Of a stretch of 64,000 nucleotides of DNA, positions 47,016-60,000 are shown in pieces. A model generated the notes under the pieces. It ran no database searches, was not told the origin of the DNA, and saw only the letters and a list, made by a program, of their open reading frames with translations. The stretch comes from Leptidea sinapis (Eukaryota > Arthropoda > Insecta > Lepidoptera > Pieridae), in contig NC_066288.1 of the NCBI RefSeq assembly GCF_905404315.1, forward strand, positions 3,162,001 through 3,226,000, read 5' to 3'. The first letter of the stretch is position 1. Each line of letters begins with the position of its first letter. The position numbers were made by a program, and so were the translations under genes.

Positions 47016-50000
47016 AAAAAGTGATCTTATTTATTTATTAAATAAATATAAACCTTATCTGTGCTCTTCAAGAGACATGGTTGAAACCAGGATCTTTATT
47101 TAAGATTCGAGGTTATTCATGTCTCAGAGAAGATCGTGTGGATGGGCATGGCGGGGTAGCCATGCTTGTGAAACACCCTCTTTCCTTTTCTCTCTTCTCT
47201 ATTCCTTCTCACAGTAATGATTTTTCTATTATTGCTGCTTTAGTTGAAAATATCTGTTATGTATCTATTTATATACCTCATCCTTCTTCAGCAATCTTAA
47301 ATGAAATTAAAGATATTATTTCCATTCTTCCGAAGCCTTTTATGATCCTTGGTGATTTTAACTGTCGCCATGAATCCTGGGGTTACTTATCTTCTAATAG
47401 TTATGGTAACACATTAAAAGATATATTTGATTCAGTGAATTTGTGTATATTAAATGATGGTCGTCCTACACGACGTTCTCATCCTGACGAGGGCCCAAGT
47501 GCTCCAGATTTAACAGTCACTACACCTAATCTTGCTTCTTCTTTGTCCTGGGATCCATTACGATCTACTTTTGGTAGTGATCACTTCCCACTATTATTAT
47601 CATTTCCAACCTGCAATAATAACAATAAAGTATTACATAAAACTTATTCTCCTCGTTTAAAATATAAGCTTAATGATGTTGATTGGGATTTATATAAAGA
47701 TCTAATAAAAAACAAAATTATTACACTTCCAAAAATTAATCCAGGTACAGAATCTCAGTGTGCAGATTCTTTAGCAAGAATCTTTATTGAGGTTGCCAAT
47801 GAGATATTTCCAAGTAAAAATAGCTCTTTGGGTTTTATTCCTTCTCCTCCTTGGTGGGATAACGAATGTACTGAGGCAGTAAAGAGAAGAAAATATGCTG
47901 AAATTACATACTGTCAATGCTCAACTGATGAGAATTTTGAAATTCTTACAAAGAGTATGTCAGAAACTTCAAAATTTCTAAAGAAAAAGAAATTTGATGG
48001 CTGGAAAAATTTCTGCTATTCAATATCACCTGATGTCAAACCATCTCTTGTATGGCAAAATATAAGAAGGTTTAGATCTGCATACAAAGATTCATCTCCA
48101 AAATCAATCCCTTTTCATTTAGTTAATAGCTTTTTAGATAAATTGGCTCCACCTTTCGTTCCTGAAGACTTAATAATTGGTTACCCTGTAATAAATATAA
48201 ATAATGATAACTGTTTTGCTTTAAACAGTATATTTTCTCTCACTGAACTAAAAGGTGTATTGTCTCATGTTAAGGATTCTGCTCCTGGACTGGACGGTAT
48301 TCCGTATTCCTTTATCTCTCATTTAGATGATGATGCTTTATTTTATTATTTATCTCTTATAAATTCCATAGTGACATCTGGTAACATCCCCTCCACGTGG
48401 AAACGTCAAGAAATAATTCCCGTACTGAAACCTAATAGGTGTTCTGCAGAACATTCTGCCTATCGCCCAATCGCACTTTCTTCTGTTTTGATGAAAATTA
48501 CAGAACATCTTATAAAAAATCGTTTAGAATGGTTTGTTGAGCATAACGGTCTATTATGTGAATCCCAATTCTGTTTCAGACGTGGGAAAAGTACTATTGA
48601 TAGCTTAAGTATATTCATTTCTGATATTCAATCATCATTTTCAAATAATAAATCAGTAATAGCTGCGTTCTTAGATATAAATTGTGCCTATGATAATGTC
48701 GTAATAAGTATTTTAAAGAGTAAGCTTTTACAACTTAATATACCTCTGCTATTAACAAATTTTATCATAAACATGCTTTCCGAAAGATACATAATCCTGA
48801 AACTAGATGACAGGAAGTCAATTACTCGACTTGTTTCAAAGGGCCTCCCCCAGGGATCAGTACTTAAAGCTAGTTCTTCTATAACACAACCGCTGATAAA
48901 TTTAAAAACTTGGTTGGACTTAAATGGCCTTGATCTATCACCTGAAAAAAGTACAATAGTTTTATTCACGAGATCAAGAACTCCTCCTCCTATTTCTATA
49001 TTTTATGAGGGTTATCAGATTCCAGTTAAAGATAATGTTAAGTTTTTGGGAATTGTCTTAGATTCGAAACTAACTGGTATCCCACATTGTGATTACCTAA
49101 ATGCTAAATGTGAGCGTACTCTTAATATTTTAAGATGTCTGTCAGGTGTTTGGTGGTGTGCACTTTTTGCATGAAATTGTTATATAATGATCTTATAAGA
49201 AGTATATTAGATTATGGTACATTCTTGCTGGAGCCTGGTAGTGTTAAGGCATTTAAAAAACTAGATGTCATACAGTCCAAAGCTTTACGAGTAGTTTCTG
49301 GTGCTATGCGGTCAAGTCCTATCAATGCTCTTCAAGTAGAATGTGGTGATCCTCCACTATATCTACGTCGTCAATATTTAGCAGACAAATTTATATTCCG
49401 ATCTTTTCAGTTTCTTAACCACTCTCTTTATAACAAACTTCAGAAACTTTCTCATTATATAGATTCATCTGCATATTGGTCAAATAAAAAACCACCTTGT
49501 CTAATCAATAGTTTTAAGAAATTTATCAACATAAAAGCTCCTATTCATCGATCCATTAATTATCCTCTTTTCAGTACTAGCTTTGAAGCATTAATGTTGC
49601 TTCCAGAAATTAATTTTAACTCAGATTTAAATAAGCACGATATTAGTACAAATTTTCGTTTAATCTTCTTAAAAATACTGTTTGGGTTGATTACCATCAT
49701 ATTTACACAGACGCGTCTAAACATTCCTCCTCGGATCCCGTTGGTGTAGGTGTCTATCACGCTCAATTTAAAATATCACAGAAAATTAAACTACCTCCGG
49801 AAACATCGGTGTTTACTGGGGAATGTTACGGTATTTTTAAGGCTATTGAATATATTATTCTATTTAAACTTCCAAAAACAAAAATTTTCTCTGATTCAAA
49901 AAGTGCCTTACAGTCTCTCAATAGGTTCCCATTTAAATCAAAAAACATTTCTTCTGTTGTCATAGAATTAAGAAATCTATTAAATAAATGCAATCACTTT

Positions 50001-50561
50001 GGTCTTTCTGTGTTGTTTGTATGGATCCCCAGCCATAGCGACATTCCTGGTAATATAAAAGCAGACCAACTAGCTAATGAAGCCGTGGTCGATGGCGACA
50101 TTTTCCCTTATAAAGTTTTTTGCCAGGATCTAGGTGCTCTTCCTATAGTTCACCTTCAGGATTGTTGGAATAGGCTTTGGACTGAAACTGGTCAATCAAA
50201 AGGCAGGAAATATTTTAACCTTCAGCCACTTATTCCATTTAAACCATGATTTTTCCGTGCCAAATGCAATAAGTTAGTATGTTCTTCTATCATAAGAATA
50301 CGTTTGGGTCATGTTTGCACTCCTGTTCATCTTAATAGATTAGGCATTGTATCTACTGACATGTGTGAATGTGAATCCGATAAATGTGATCTAGATCACA
50401 TTTTCTTTTCATGTTCTCTATACGACCGCTCCTCATTCCTGAATGATCTAATATCTCTTAATGTTCCTTTTCCTACCTGTATATCCTGTCTAATTATGTA
50501 TCCATGTAAATTTTATAAAATATTGTCATCTTTCATTCTTCAGAATCATATTAAAGTTTAA
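46972..50561 (+). pseudogene. ORF2 of the first I-like LINE, disrupted and lacking the RT catalytic box
   Basis: The frame starts with LQWNCQSI and shifts by +1 near 47060 before ETWLKPG. The endonuclease (MILGDFNCRHESWG near 47345) and RT fingers (APGLDGIPYSFIS, YRPIALSSVLMKI, FCFRRGKSTIDS) follow. After KGLPQGSVL (about 48865) the sequence jumps to the thumb (LKTWLDLNGLDLSPEKS), so the segment that should hold the YADD box, some 50-60 residues, is missing. A frameshift near 49150, another near 49680 before RNase H (YTDASKH, GECYGI, SDSKSAL, KADQLANEA), and a TGA at 50247-50249 follow. A terminal C.CESDKCDLDHIFFSC zinc-finger motif ends it. Confidence 0.85.
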
Positions 50562-50764
50562 ATATTTGTAATGTTGTGTAAGTAGCAAGTATATATGTAT
50601 ATTTATGAAATTTTTAATATCCGTTTCAATCCTCTTTTACTTATCTGATCCTTTCCCGTGTTCCGTATCCTTTTTTAACTTAGTTTCCCAATCTTTTAAT
50701 TTACGTTATTGGCAAAAAGTAAACGCTATTGCCAAAAGAAAAAAAAAAAAAAAATAGACTATGC

Positions 50765-52206
50765 TTTTGCCGGTTTATTGAACTATTTTTTTTTGTTTCT
50801 TTTTACCAGAAAAACTTATTCCAGGCAAAAAGTTCAAGCCTATACAGTGAAATCTCCAGAGTTTTTGTCACACTCTTTCAATAAAGTCTGAAAGGCTTTT
50901 ATTTAATAAAGTAGTAAGTTATAAATTATAGTTACAAATCACCTATCTACGACACTGAAGAACATAGAAAATCTTTTGTCGGAGTACACTTGGCATAGTA
51001 AGTCGGCTTCAATTGATATAACATAAGAAGATACATTATTATTAAGGATTTTTTTATTGAAACATTGTATCTTGTAAACACACAAGCTGGTAAAATTGTT
51101 TCAGTCGCCTTAATTTTATTTGAGATGGTGTCGTTACGAAAAGCCTCGGAGATGACAATAATAATAGCTTTAGCCATATTATCCTGCTCTGCTTGGAATG
51201 ATATAGAATGTGGCAAAGCAGTTAAATCATATGATAATGAAGATGCTATATCTGAAATTTGTACTAGGTACTTGGTGAATAACAAGGTGGAGGAATAAAG
51301 TTTACTCTGGAATAATCTCTAGGCGGCAATGGCGATGATGTATGTAACACAGGCTCAATCACCTGAAATACGGAGTTTTTATTTAATTTTCCGAATCGTT
51401 CCTCTAAGAAAGTATCGTATCCTCTAATAACATTTCACGGAAAAGGATATTTTTTGCGTAGACTCCAGTATTGTCAATATAGCCTATATATTAAAACTGA
51501 AAAATTGAATTGGTATATTGTCAATATAAACATAAAAATCCCCGAAGGCAAGACTGGCCGTGACGCATGGACCAGCCTTTGCTTTATTCGCAGTTGTCTC
51601 AGGAGGTAGTGATCAGCCCTACGACATCGCCACGAGCATTACAAGTTCTGCCCCAGGATTTTAACTAAAAAAACCTAATAGATATGTAATATATTTCCTC
51701 ACTAAATACCTACACTCACAATAAAAGTTGATCATTTTTTGAATTAATATCTAATATATTATTATATATCCAAATAAAAAAGGAATTGTGATGATAAATA
51801 ATAACAAAGGCTCAATATAAATGATTATGGGCCATTTATTTCACTGCCAAGCAGCCTTTAAATTATAAAGTAAGTAAACTGTACTACAGTTTCTTTACCT
51901 CAATTTACTTTTAACATAATTTTTAAACTACTGATTGACAAAAGTTTTTCAGCACTTTGAGTTTATACACAAAAACAGGCATATAACATTATGCTACGAA
52001 AGTAACAAGTAATAGAGACGTGCGATTTTCACGTACTACTTTTTTGACTTGATTTCATGAATATATTCTATATGATATACAATATAAGATGAATCATTAA
52101 TATATTAGATAATATCAAAAATTGCCCTAATATTGAGCCCTGTGTGATGATAAAACATTCATATCAACTTTCTGAATTCTATCACAAAGGTAGGATGTTA
52201 CAAAAT
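50765..52206. other. Intergenic stretch with an unassigned minus-strand coding-like segment
   Basis: Minus-strand 51361-50947 begins after a TTTCAG acceptor-like site and reads IEPVLHTSSPLPPRDYSRVN in one frame. It then continues in another frame from 51285 with ALPHSISFQAEQDNMAKAII and NKIKATETILPACV. I do not recognise the family; it could be an exon of a host gene or a decayed transposon gene. 51540-51660 holds a short GC-richer scrap. The rest is featureless AT-rich DNA. Confidence 0.35.
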
Positions 52207-52735
52207 TCAGAGCATTACCACGGATTCCATAGTGGAGTAGATTCCTGAGTAACGTCTAAGGCTGATTCTGTCAGTCAAAAGCTTTAGATAAGTTAGAAGC
52301 TCTGTCTCAATTTGAGCATACCTAGTAAGTGTGTCCGTCAGTGTACGCAACGCGTACTCGACCGGCCGACCGCATGACTGTATGAGCACCGCGCCAAGCA
52401 GTGCGCTGCTAGCGTCCATTATGGGCCCCGTTACGTCATAAAGAGCTAACACTGGGGCACGGCTAACTAAATCTTTTAATTTTGAGATCACCTTATTGTG
52501 AACATCATCCCAATACCACATCGACTATTTTTTCAGTAATCGAGTAAGGTGAATAGTATTATTCGAGTAGTAAGGAATTAATTTTGACAAGTAGTTAGTA
52601 GCACCCAAAAATCTCTCTATCGACTTTCTGCCATTCGGGGTAGGCATATTTTTAATGATTATTACTTTCTCTACATCTGGTTTCATGCCGATTTTGTTGA
52701 AAACATGTCCCAGATAAACCACCTCTTGTACACAA
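52207..52735 (-). pseudogene. Ty3/Gypsy-type retrotransposon relic (RT end to RNase H)
   Basis: On minus, 52722-52525 reads YLGHVFNKIGMKPDVEK and FLGATNYLSKLIPYYS, and 52521-52207 reads LVSRAPVLALYDVT, MDASSALLGAVLIQ and PVEYALRTLT. These are the conserved segments at the junction of RT and RNase H in Ty3/Gypsy pol. A stop lies between the two segments. No gag, integrase or LTRs are visible, so this is an isolated decayed fragment. Confidence 0.8.
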
Positions 52736-53345
52736 ATTTTGTATTTTTATAGTATATACATGTTTCACTAATCCTAACTCAGCCGCTAGTGCCGCTCACC
52801 CCACTTATACATAGAGATATAGACGTAAATACAAAATGTTAACTTATAACGAATTGTTCATTGAATCTATATGGTCATGTAGTGATTTATATATTTTTGA
52901 AGTGAAACTTCTTTAGAATCGTTGATTTCAAACCGGATGCGACGGAAAAAACGACAGTTAAGAGACACAAATACAAAAATGTGTAGGATGAAGCCGGCAA
53001 AGAATGAGACAGAAATATGCATACTATTGAAGTGAAAACTTCTTTATCATCGTTGTGATTTGAAAGTCGATGAAACGAAAAAGCGACAGTAAAAAGAGCA
53101 GTCACATCAATTCATAATATTTATAATGAGATATGGATACTGAGATAGGAAGCATAATACAATGTTTTGGTACCAGGCGATCATAGTTAAAGAAGAGATT
53201 GTCTTAAGTATGGCGCGAGTATACCTTAATATATTCTTACTCCAAGCGCACGACGTATTATTACATAGACACCAGGAGAACATTTCGCATCATCCCGCAA
53301 ATAATCTATTTACGTCATTATATGTATAGCTCAGACTATTCACAT

Positions 53346-53493
53346 ACGGCCGTTTTCAATAGTCTATCTATCTTTAGTTTAAATTACTATAGGTAGTTAA
53401 ATCTATCCTTTAACTATGGATAGATAAGATCTTGTCATTAAACGGTGACAGCAATGTATCCGTAACTAGAGATACGTTATTGAAAACGGCCGT
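53346..53493. mobile_element. Short MITE
   Basis: The TIRs are ACGGCCGTTTTCAATA at the left and TATTGAAAACGGCCGT, in slightly interrupted form (TTATTGAAAACGGCCGT), at the right. The interior contains inverted GATAGATA/TATCTATC motifs. The flanking duplication is unclear (TA or 3 bp). Confidence 0.65.
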
Positions 53494-54189
53494 TAGTTAG
53501 TTACTGAATTAATCAATGTACGTCGTAGTCTTTTCTGCTGTTCAGCGTTTATAGCCCCGGCACCAGTTGTAACTCTCCACCTTTGGAGACGGGCGGGACG
53601 CGAGGGACTGTTGTGTCTGCCCATCGATTCCTTCCGGCAGCTGCTTGAATAAATCAATGAATAAGGCGCGGCACTTTATATACCGGTAAGGATATTCTGG
53701 AACGATTTCGAACAGTTTATATATAAACAACTCTTTGTACATAAACAGCAGCTATGTCAAGGTGAAGGGTTCTTTAGCCTGGTAACCCATTCAATCCTCG
53801 CTTTCATCCGACGTCACAATTACCTTCGTTTTAAAAATTAATATTTTTAAATTCGTTAAGAATAATTAGTGTTATAATACTTATAACGAAATTTATATTG
53901 CAGATGCCATTACAATAGTAGCTCATGCATTTTTGCTCCAAATATAATGAAAGCTCTACAGTACCTAGAGCATATTTTTAAATAACTATGTAAAATGCTT
54001 TAGTACATCAAACTACTTCCAAGGATCCGAGCCTGTGAGTTTCCCTTCATTTTTTTCTAAAGTACTGGTAAAATATTTATATACCGGTAAGAATAATTCT
54101 AGAACGAAGACGAGCAGTGTAGAGCTTATAAACAACTCTTTTTACATTCAACTAATAGATTACTATGAAAGTAGTAAAATTCTGCCAGA

Positions 54190-54330
54190 GCTATAATCAG
54201 GCTCTAGAAGGAAGTTGCAATCACCAGGGATGATGGTATAACGACATTCTCCCAATGTAGATAATAGAGGAATCCCACAGGGATCTATATTGGGACCATA
54301 CATAGTATTTATGCTGTGCAAAGCAGATTT
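54190..54330 (+). pseudogene. Reverse transcriptase scrap
   Basis: NRGIPQGSILGPYIVFML is readable at about 54268-54321, the conserved PQGS..GP region of LINE RTs. The flanks carry stops and no YADD box. It is an isolated remnant. Confidence 0.5.
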
Positions 54331-54659
54331 AATCAAAAACATTTATTAATGTACTTATATATCATCTGTATGTCACATCCATCCGTATCTACAAACACTT
54401 GTTATACACCCCTAAATCATTTAGAGTTGTTGTGCTGATCAAAAATTTTCTGAATACAACGATTTCATACTGTTTCCACTGGCAATTACCCGAAAAAATA
54501 TCGATTAGGTAATATAATTTTATTCTTATTACAGTTAGTACAATACAAAAGAAATAGCAAGAATATGGGTGACAGTTTTCTTAAGAATTAGCTGTAGCAA
54601 CGTGGTAAATCTTTCGATTCTCTGTTGTTTTTGGTACCATCTTTAAACAAAGGGAAACT

Positions 54660-55340
54660 AGCAGCACTATCAAATCTACCTCACAAGGTTATCCTGGTTT
54701 TGACTTATTTGAAAAACTAAAAAATAGCATTCGAGCCTACTTGTGTAAGAAGATTTCCAAAAGAGTAACAATAAAGATTATGAACGAAAGTTGTTATTAT
54801 TTAATACAAAGGGAAATACGTGTGAATATGACGAAGACATAAACTTTTCACAAATGATTGTACCAATTTTGCGCAAACTTAATGATGACCAGAAACATTT
54901 TGCCAAGGTAGAAGTTATGAATGTTATGCAAAAGCCAAATCTGTCTGTCTATTCGAACCACCAATTTAATTATCAAGGGTCCAGACCACATTTGTCATTC
55001 ACATAAACACAATCTCCGTAATTATATTTACTTGTCATCTCCAAGCATGCCGATAGTCACCAGTGCAGTTTCATCAACAGTGCGACAATTTGTGTCAGGA
55101 CCTGCAAAACAAACCATCTATATGCCGCTTATTACCTAATTCTGTTCCACCTACATTACAGGCTCCCGTGAATTTCCTTCAAGAACTCGAGCAACCAGAA
55201 CATATCCAATATGTTCAAAAAGTGCAAGAAAATCCTACAGCTGCCAATTATTGTCTGTCGCAATTCAAGTACAAAAGTTTTGATATATTTTGTGCAACGT
55301 GCAATACATCTATTATTATAATTACTTACCTTTAAGTCAC
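54660..55340 (+). pseudogene. BESS-motif protein fragment, broken
   Basis: 54791-55006 encodes DEDINFSQMIVPILRKLNDD and QKHFAKVEVMNVMQ, which fits the BESS protein-interaction motif of MADF-BESS transcription factors. The frame breaks near 54970-55060 and resumes with QQCDNLCQDLQ and, near 55150, LPNSVPPTLQAPVNF. No MADF domain or introns are seen nearby, so a decayed retrocopy or isolated exon is likely. This is inference. Confidence 0.4.
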
Positions 55341-55949
55341 AGACAGGCACTCTGGTGAAATACATATTTTGCGAACTTTTGTATCCATGAAGGTGATGTA
55401 TGGTCGCACATTATTTGAAAGTTTATCAAAGCTGGCTACTGACATCCGAATGTAATTGAAAAAAATAATCTGGATGTTATCTTAAAATTTTATATTTCGA
55501 AAGAAACCTTTCTTATGGCGGTAGTGGATGGACCCAATATTTGCGAAATCTTCGTTGATGTCTTTTTTTCTGTTTCTTGGTATCAAAGCAACAATACATA
55601 CTGCTCTTTTGAAATCTATCTTCAAATTGTCAAAATCGCGGGTAGTTTCGCGGTTAATCGTTATCAGGAAAAACTGTAGTGCGGCCCACAGAGTACCTTT
55701 GTTTAAACTAAAGCAGCCTAGGTAGCTCTAGTATATAGTGTATTATCTATGGCCTAGATGAATTAGGAGCGCGGGAACTCTTGATTGCTTAGGGCGGTCT
55801 TTTTAACTATAAAATTAAATATTTCTATTATATTGTATATAATCCTCATATTTTTGAAAAGTATATAAGTATTTGTATATGTTTATCATTTAATTTGTTT
55901 AGTATAAGTAAAAGTCTATATATTTAGTGATTTAGGTTTGTGCTGAGAG

Positions 55950-57055
55950 ATGTCGGAAAGGCGGAAAAAAACCAAGCCGGAACGAGATAAAGGTGAGTCT
56001 ATTTTAGATTCTACCTCTGAAAGTAGCGAATACTCAGATTCGCGTACAGTTTTGGAAGACCACGAGGACTTTTATTTGCCATATAGGGTGGCCGACTATT
56101 GTCGCCGATATCCGGAAGACGCAGGTGCCGGTCATGAATTTATAGTCTTCATAGAGAGTGTCACTGAACAGCCACTTGGTAGTCGTGACATGCTAACTCT
56201 TAGTAGCTACTTATCGCGCTTCATTAAAGGCATTAAACATCTTAAGAAACTCAACAAATATAAGATAGGAGTAGTGTTTGAACGACCCAATTTGGCTAAT
56301 ACATTCCTAGACAACACGACATTTTTAAGGGAACAAAATATTAAGGCGTCCATCCCAGCTGGTGCCACTGAATTGTCTGGAGTGATTTCCTCCGTACCCA
56401 TTGATATGTCCAACAAAAAAATTTTCAAATCTTTGTCAAGTACAAAAAAAACAAATCCGATAGTGGTTTTATATTACAACCTACACAGGCAGTCATTATT
56501 ACTTTTGAATCATCTACTTCACTCCCAGAATATGTTCACTTAAAGATGTGGCGTCTACCAGTGCGACCTTATGTGCCGCCAGTTAAGTAGTGTTTGCGAT
56601 GCCTTAGGTTTGACCACTTGGCTAAATTCTGTAAGAATGCTCAGCGTTGCTCATTCTGCACTGAAAATCATTCATATAAATAATGTACTATACCTATTGA
56701 CAAAGCAGTATGTGTGCACTGTAAAGGTAACCATCTTGCAGTATCAGGTCAGTACCCTATAAAACAAAAAAAGGTATTGGATAGTAAAAATAAAAGTAAA
56801 ACACCATTATCAGATTTATTTAAACATCCAACAAACTTTCCATCACTCAATAAGACAGAGAACACACAAGACATCATCAATTTAATTTTATCCAATCCAG
56901 CAGCAATGAACCTAATCACAGAATCAATAAAAGTCATTACACTAAATAAAACACAGAATCAAAGCATTAGCTCACACGCAAGTTCAGCTTTTAAAGATAC
57001 CATACAAATTAAAAATAAAACGTCACATTCAAACGTTGTCACAAACTTAACATAG
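55950..57055 (+). pseudogene. ORF1 (gag-like) of the second I-like LINE, disrupted
   Basis: 197 codons are open from 55950 to 56543, starting with an acidic/basic low-complexity stretch (RRKKTKPERDKGE). The zinc-knuckle part follows in shifted frames (CLRCLRFDHLAKFC near 56590, CSFCTENH near 56656, CVHCKGNHLAVSG near 56712). The C-terminal region is open at 56714-57055. At least three frame disruptions are present. Confidence 0.7.
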
Positions 57056-57079
57056 TACAGTTTTAGCTTCAAAACCTAG

Positions 57080-60000
57080 GTACTTTATGAGCAGGACATA
57101 CACATAGCACTTATATCAGAAACTTGGCTTAAACCAAATATACAGTTTTCTATCAGAGGTTATACAATACTACGAAATGATGTGTAATGATCACAATGGT
57201 AAGTTAGAAACATTTTCTGATAACTCCTTGCAAAATGTAGCAATTAAAATTAAATACAAACAAAAAGACATCTTAATTGTTAGCTTTTATAGTCCTGGCA
57301 ACAGTGTACCTAACTTAAGTGTACAAATCTAAATTTAATAGACTATTGCATAGTATTCCAGAACCACTAATAATTGCTGGTGATTTTAATGCTCACCATA
57401 CCATTTGGGGTAGTAATAGAACCAATTCTAGAGGTAGAGACATCATGGATGTAATGGACGATAATGACTTAATGCTCTTAAATAATGGTCAACCAACTAC
57501 GGTGGGTACTAATTCTTGGAGACCAAATGGACTAGATCTAACAATAGTATCATCTTCATTATTCCTGTGCTGTGAATGGCAAGTTCATCAGGACTCTTTG
57601 GGCAGCTATCACTTGCCTACAATCACAAAATTTTCCATGGTAGTGTCGGAAACTGAATCTTCTTCAATTCCATCCAACATTCCTCCACACAGTAATCTGA
57701 AAATAGTAAATTGGGACCAATATGAGAACTTAGTAAATGACTTGATAAACAATTTGATATAAATAATTGTAATCTACAGAAGTCTTACAATAACTTCTGT
57801 TCCATAATTCTTAGAGCGGTAGAAAATTCAGTACCTAAAACCAACTACCACTGTAACAATATTACTAATCTACCTAAAAGAAAGCGACAACGTCCCTGGT
57901 GGAATGGGCAATGTACTAAAGTGGTAGAAGATTGCAAACAGGCTTATCTGTTATTCAAATCAAATTGTAATATCCAAAACTACATTCATTTTAAGCAAGC
58001 TCAAGCAAAGAAAAAATGTATATTAAGACTTGAATGTCGTAAATCCTGGACAGATTTTTGCTCCACCATAAATCGGTTAACACCAATGAAACAGATTTGG
58101 ACAAAAATGAGGAAATTTAAGAACTTATATTCTAATAATAATTGTTTCTCTAGCAATAATTGGATATCCAACTTTTTACACAAATATACTCCAGATACAG
58201 TACCAAATTTGACAATTATTCACAATAATCATCCTTTAAATAGCACCAACTCTTTTATGATTGACCCTTTTACTATTGAAGAATTAAAAGCTGGTCTATC
58301 ATCAAGAAAGGACTCTGCATGCGGTTTGGATTGGCTCTCCTAAAAAATTTTTTAAACTCCTAGACTCTTCTAACTTAAATAAGTTTCTAAAAATATTAAA
58401 TCTCCTATGGAAGAACTCCACTATTCCAGAAGAATGGAAAACAGACTGTCTAATTCCAATTTTAAAGCATGGGAAAGATTCTAGTTCAGCTGATTCATAT
58501 CGTCCTATCACACTAAGCTCGTGTGTTGGTAAAATTTTTGAACTATTAATAAAACAGAGATTAATATTTTATATTGAAAGTAACAACCTCTTACCTAATA
58601 ATCAATTTGGATTTCGATATGGTCGTTCTGCTTGTGAGAGTATACGGCATTTATGTCTTGACATCCATAGTGCCCAGATTGACAATAAGATATTGGCTGG
58701 TGTTTTTTTAGATGTTGTAGGAGCATTTAATAATGTTGATTTAGAACAGTTGTCATCCATTCTTCTATCCTTAAATGTCCCTGAAAAAATAGTTGGATAT
58801 TCAATTTCTTGCATGGTCGTAAACTTTATGTTAGAGTCAATAACCAATTAATAGGTCCTCGATATTCATATAGAGGCGTATCGCAGGGCGGAATTTTGAG
58901 CCCATTGCTCTTTATAATCTACATAAATCAAATAAATATTGTTTTGGGTAATAGAGTTTCCAACCTCCAATTTGCTGATGATCTAGTAGTGTATAGTTCA
59001 GGACTTAATTTATCAAATGTTGTGTTAGATCTTAATGTAGCACTCAAAAAATTGGAGTTTTATTTTCAATATCTTAGTCTTGAGGTCAGTATTGACAAAA
59101 GCAAAGTAGTAATATTTTCAAAGCATTCTATAAGAAGAAGAGATGCAAAAATATATTATGGTACTTAGGAAATTTCAATAGATAATTCAATAAAGTTTTT
59201 AGGAGTTACGTTTTTAAGTAATTTTAGATGGCACAAATATGTTGAAATATTAGAAAATCGAGCATTAAAGGCCTGCAATATTCTGAAATCATTAGCTGGT
59301 ACATATTGGGGTGCAGACCCACGCATCTTGCTAACACTATATAAGTCATTAGTCCGTAGCCATTTTGAGTATGCCTTCTTTTGTTATGGTGGAGTAACTA
59401 CATTAGTGAATAAATTAGAAAAAATACAAAATAAATGCTTAAGGATCATAACAGGCGCTTTTAGGTCTACTCCTATTATATCATTACAAGTAGAATGTAA
59501 TATTCCCACACTAGCTCTTAGATTCAAATATCTACAAACAAAATTCTTTCTCAAATTAACTTCTATTAATAATCATCCACTCCTATTAAAGATACAGGAC
59601 TATATTAACCGAACTGACAATAATTCCTGCTATCAAGTAGAAGGCAACTCTGATTTGTTACATTTTTCTTGTGATCATAATCTATTTTCTAGTATTCTTT
59701 GGCCATGTTATTTAAATTCTTATAATTCAAAATATACACCTATTAAAATAATTATTAATGAATCATTAAAATATAAGGAAGACGTATATAGTATGCTGTC
59801 AGAGTGGCAAAATTATAACCAACTTTATACTGATGGATCTAAAAGTAATACTGCTGTCTCTATGGCAGTTTATGACATACAACTGCGGAGTGGGTTTGGT
59901 GATAGGTTAAATACCTTGGCTAGTATATACACAGCAGAATGTGCTGCCATATATGCTGCTCTAGAATATATTGGAGAACAGTCATATAATAATTGGATCG

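Larger units (their letters stand above)
45243..50754 (+). mobile_element. I-clade-like LINE, near full length, with 10-bp target duplication
   Basis: TAGACTATGC occurs at 45233-45242 and at 50755-50764, bracketing 5512 bp that end in an A-run (50737-50754). The layout is a 5' UTR of about 200 bp, ORF1 (gag with zinc knuckles), ORF2 (endonuclease, RT, RNase H, terminal zinc finger) and a 3' UTR of about 190 bp. RNase H downstream of RT in an APE-type LINE is characteristic of the I group. It lies in the head-to-head space between Prp40 and NIPA, about 380 bp upstream of the Prp40 start codon. Confidence 0.92.

Noticed and set aside
50737..50754. Poly(A) run as a host gene 3' end
   Set aside because: It is the A-tail of the I-like LINE, directly followed by the target duplication.
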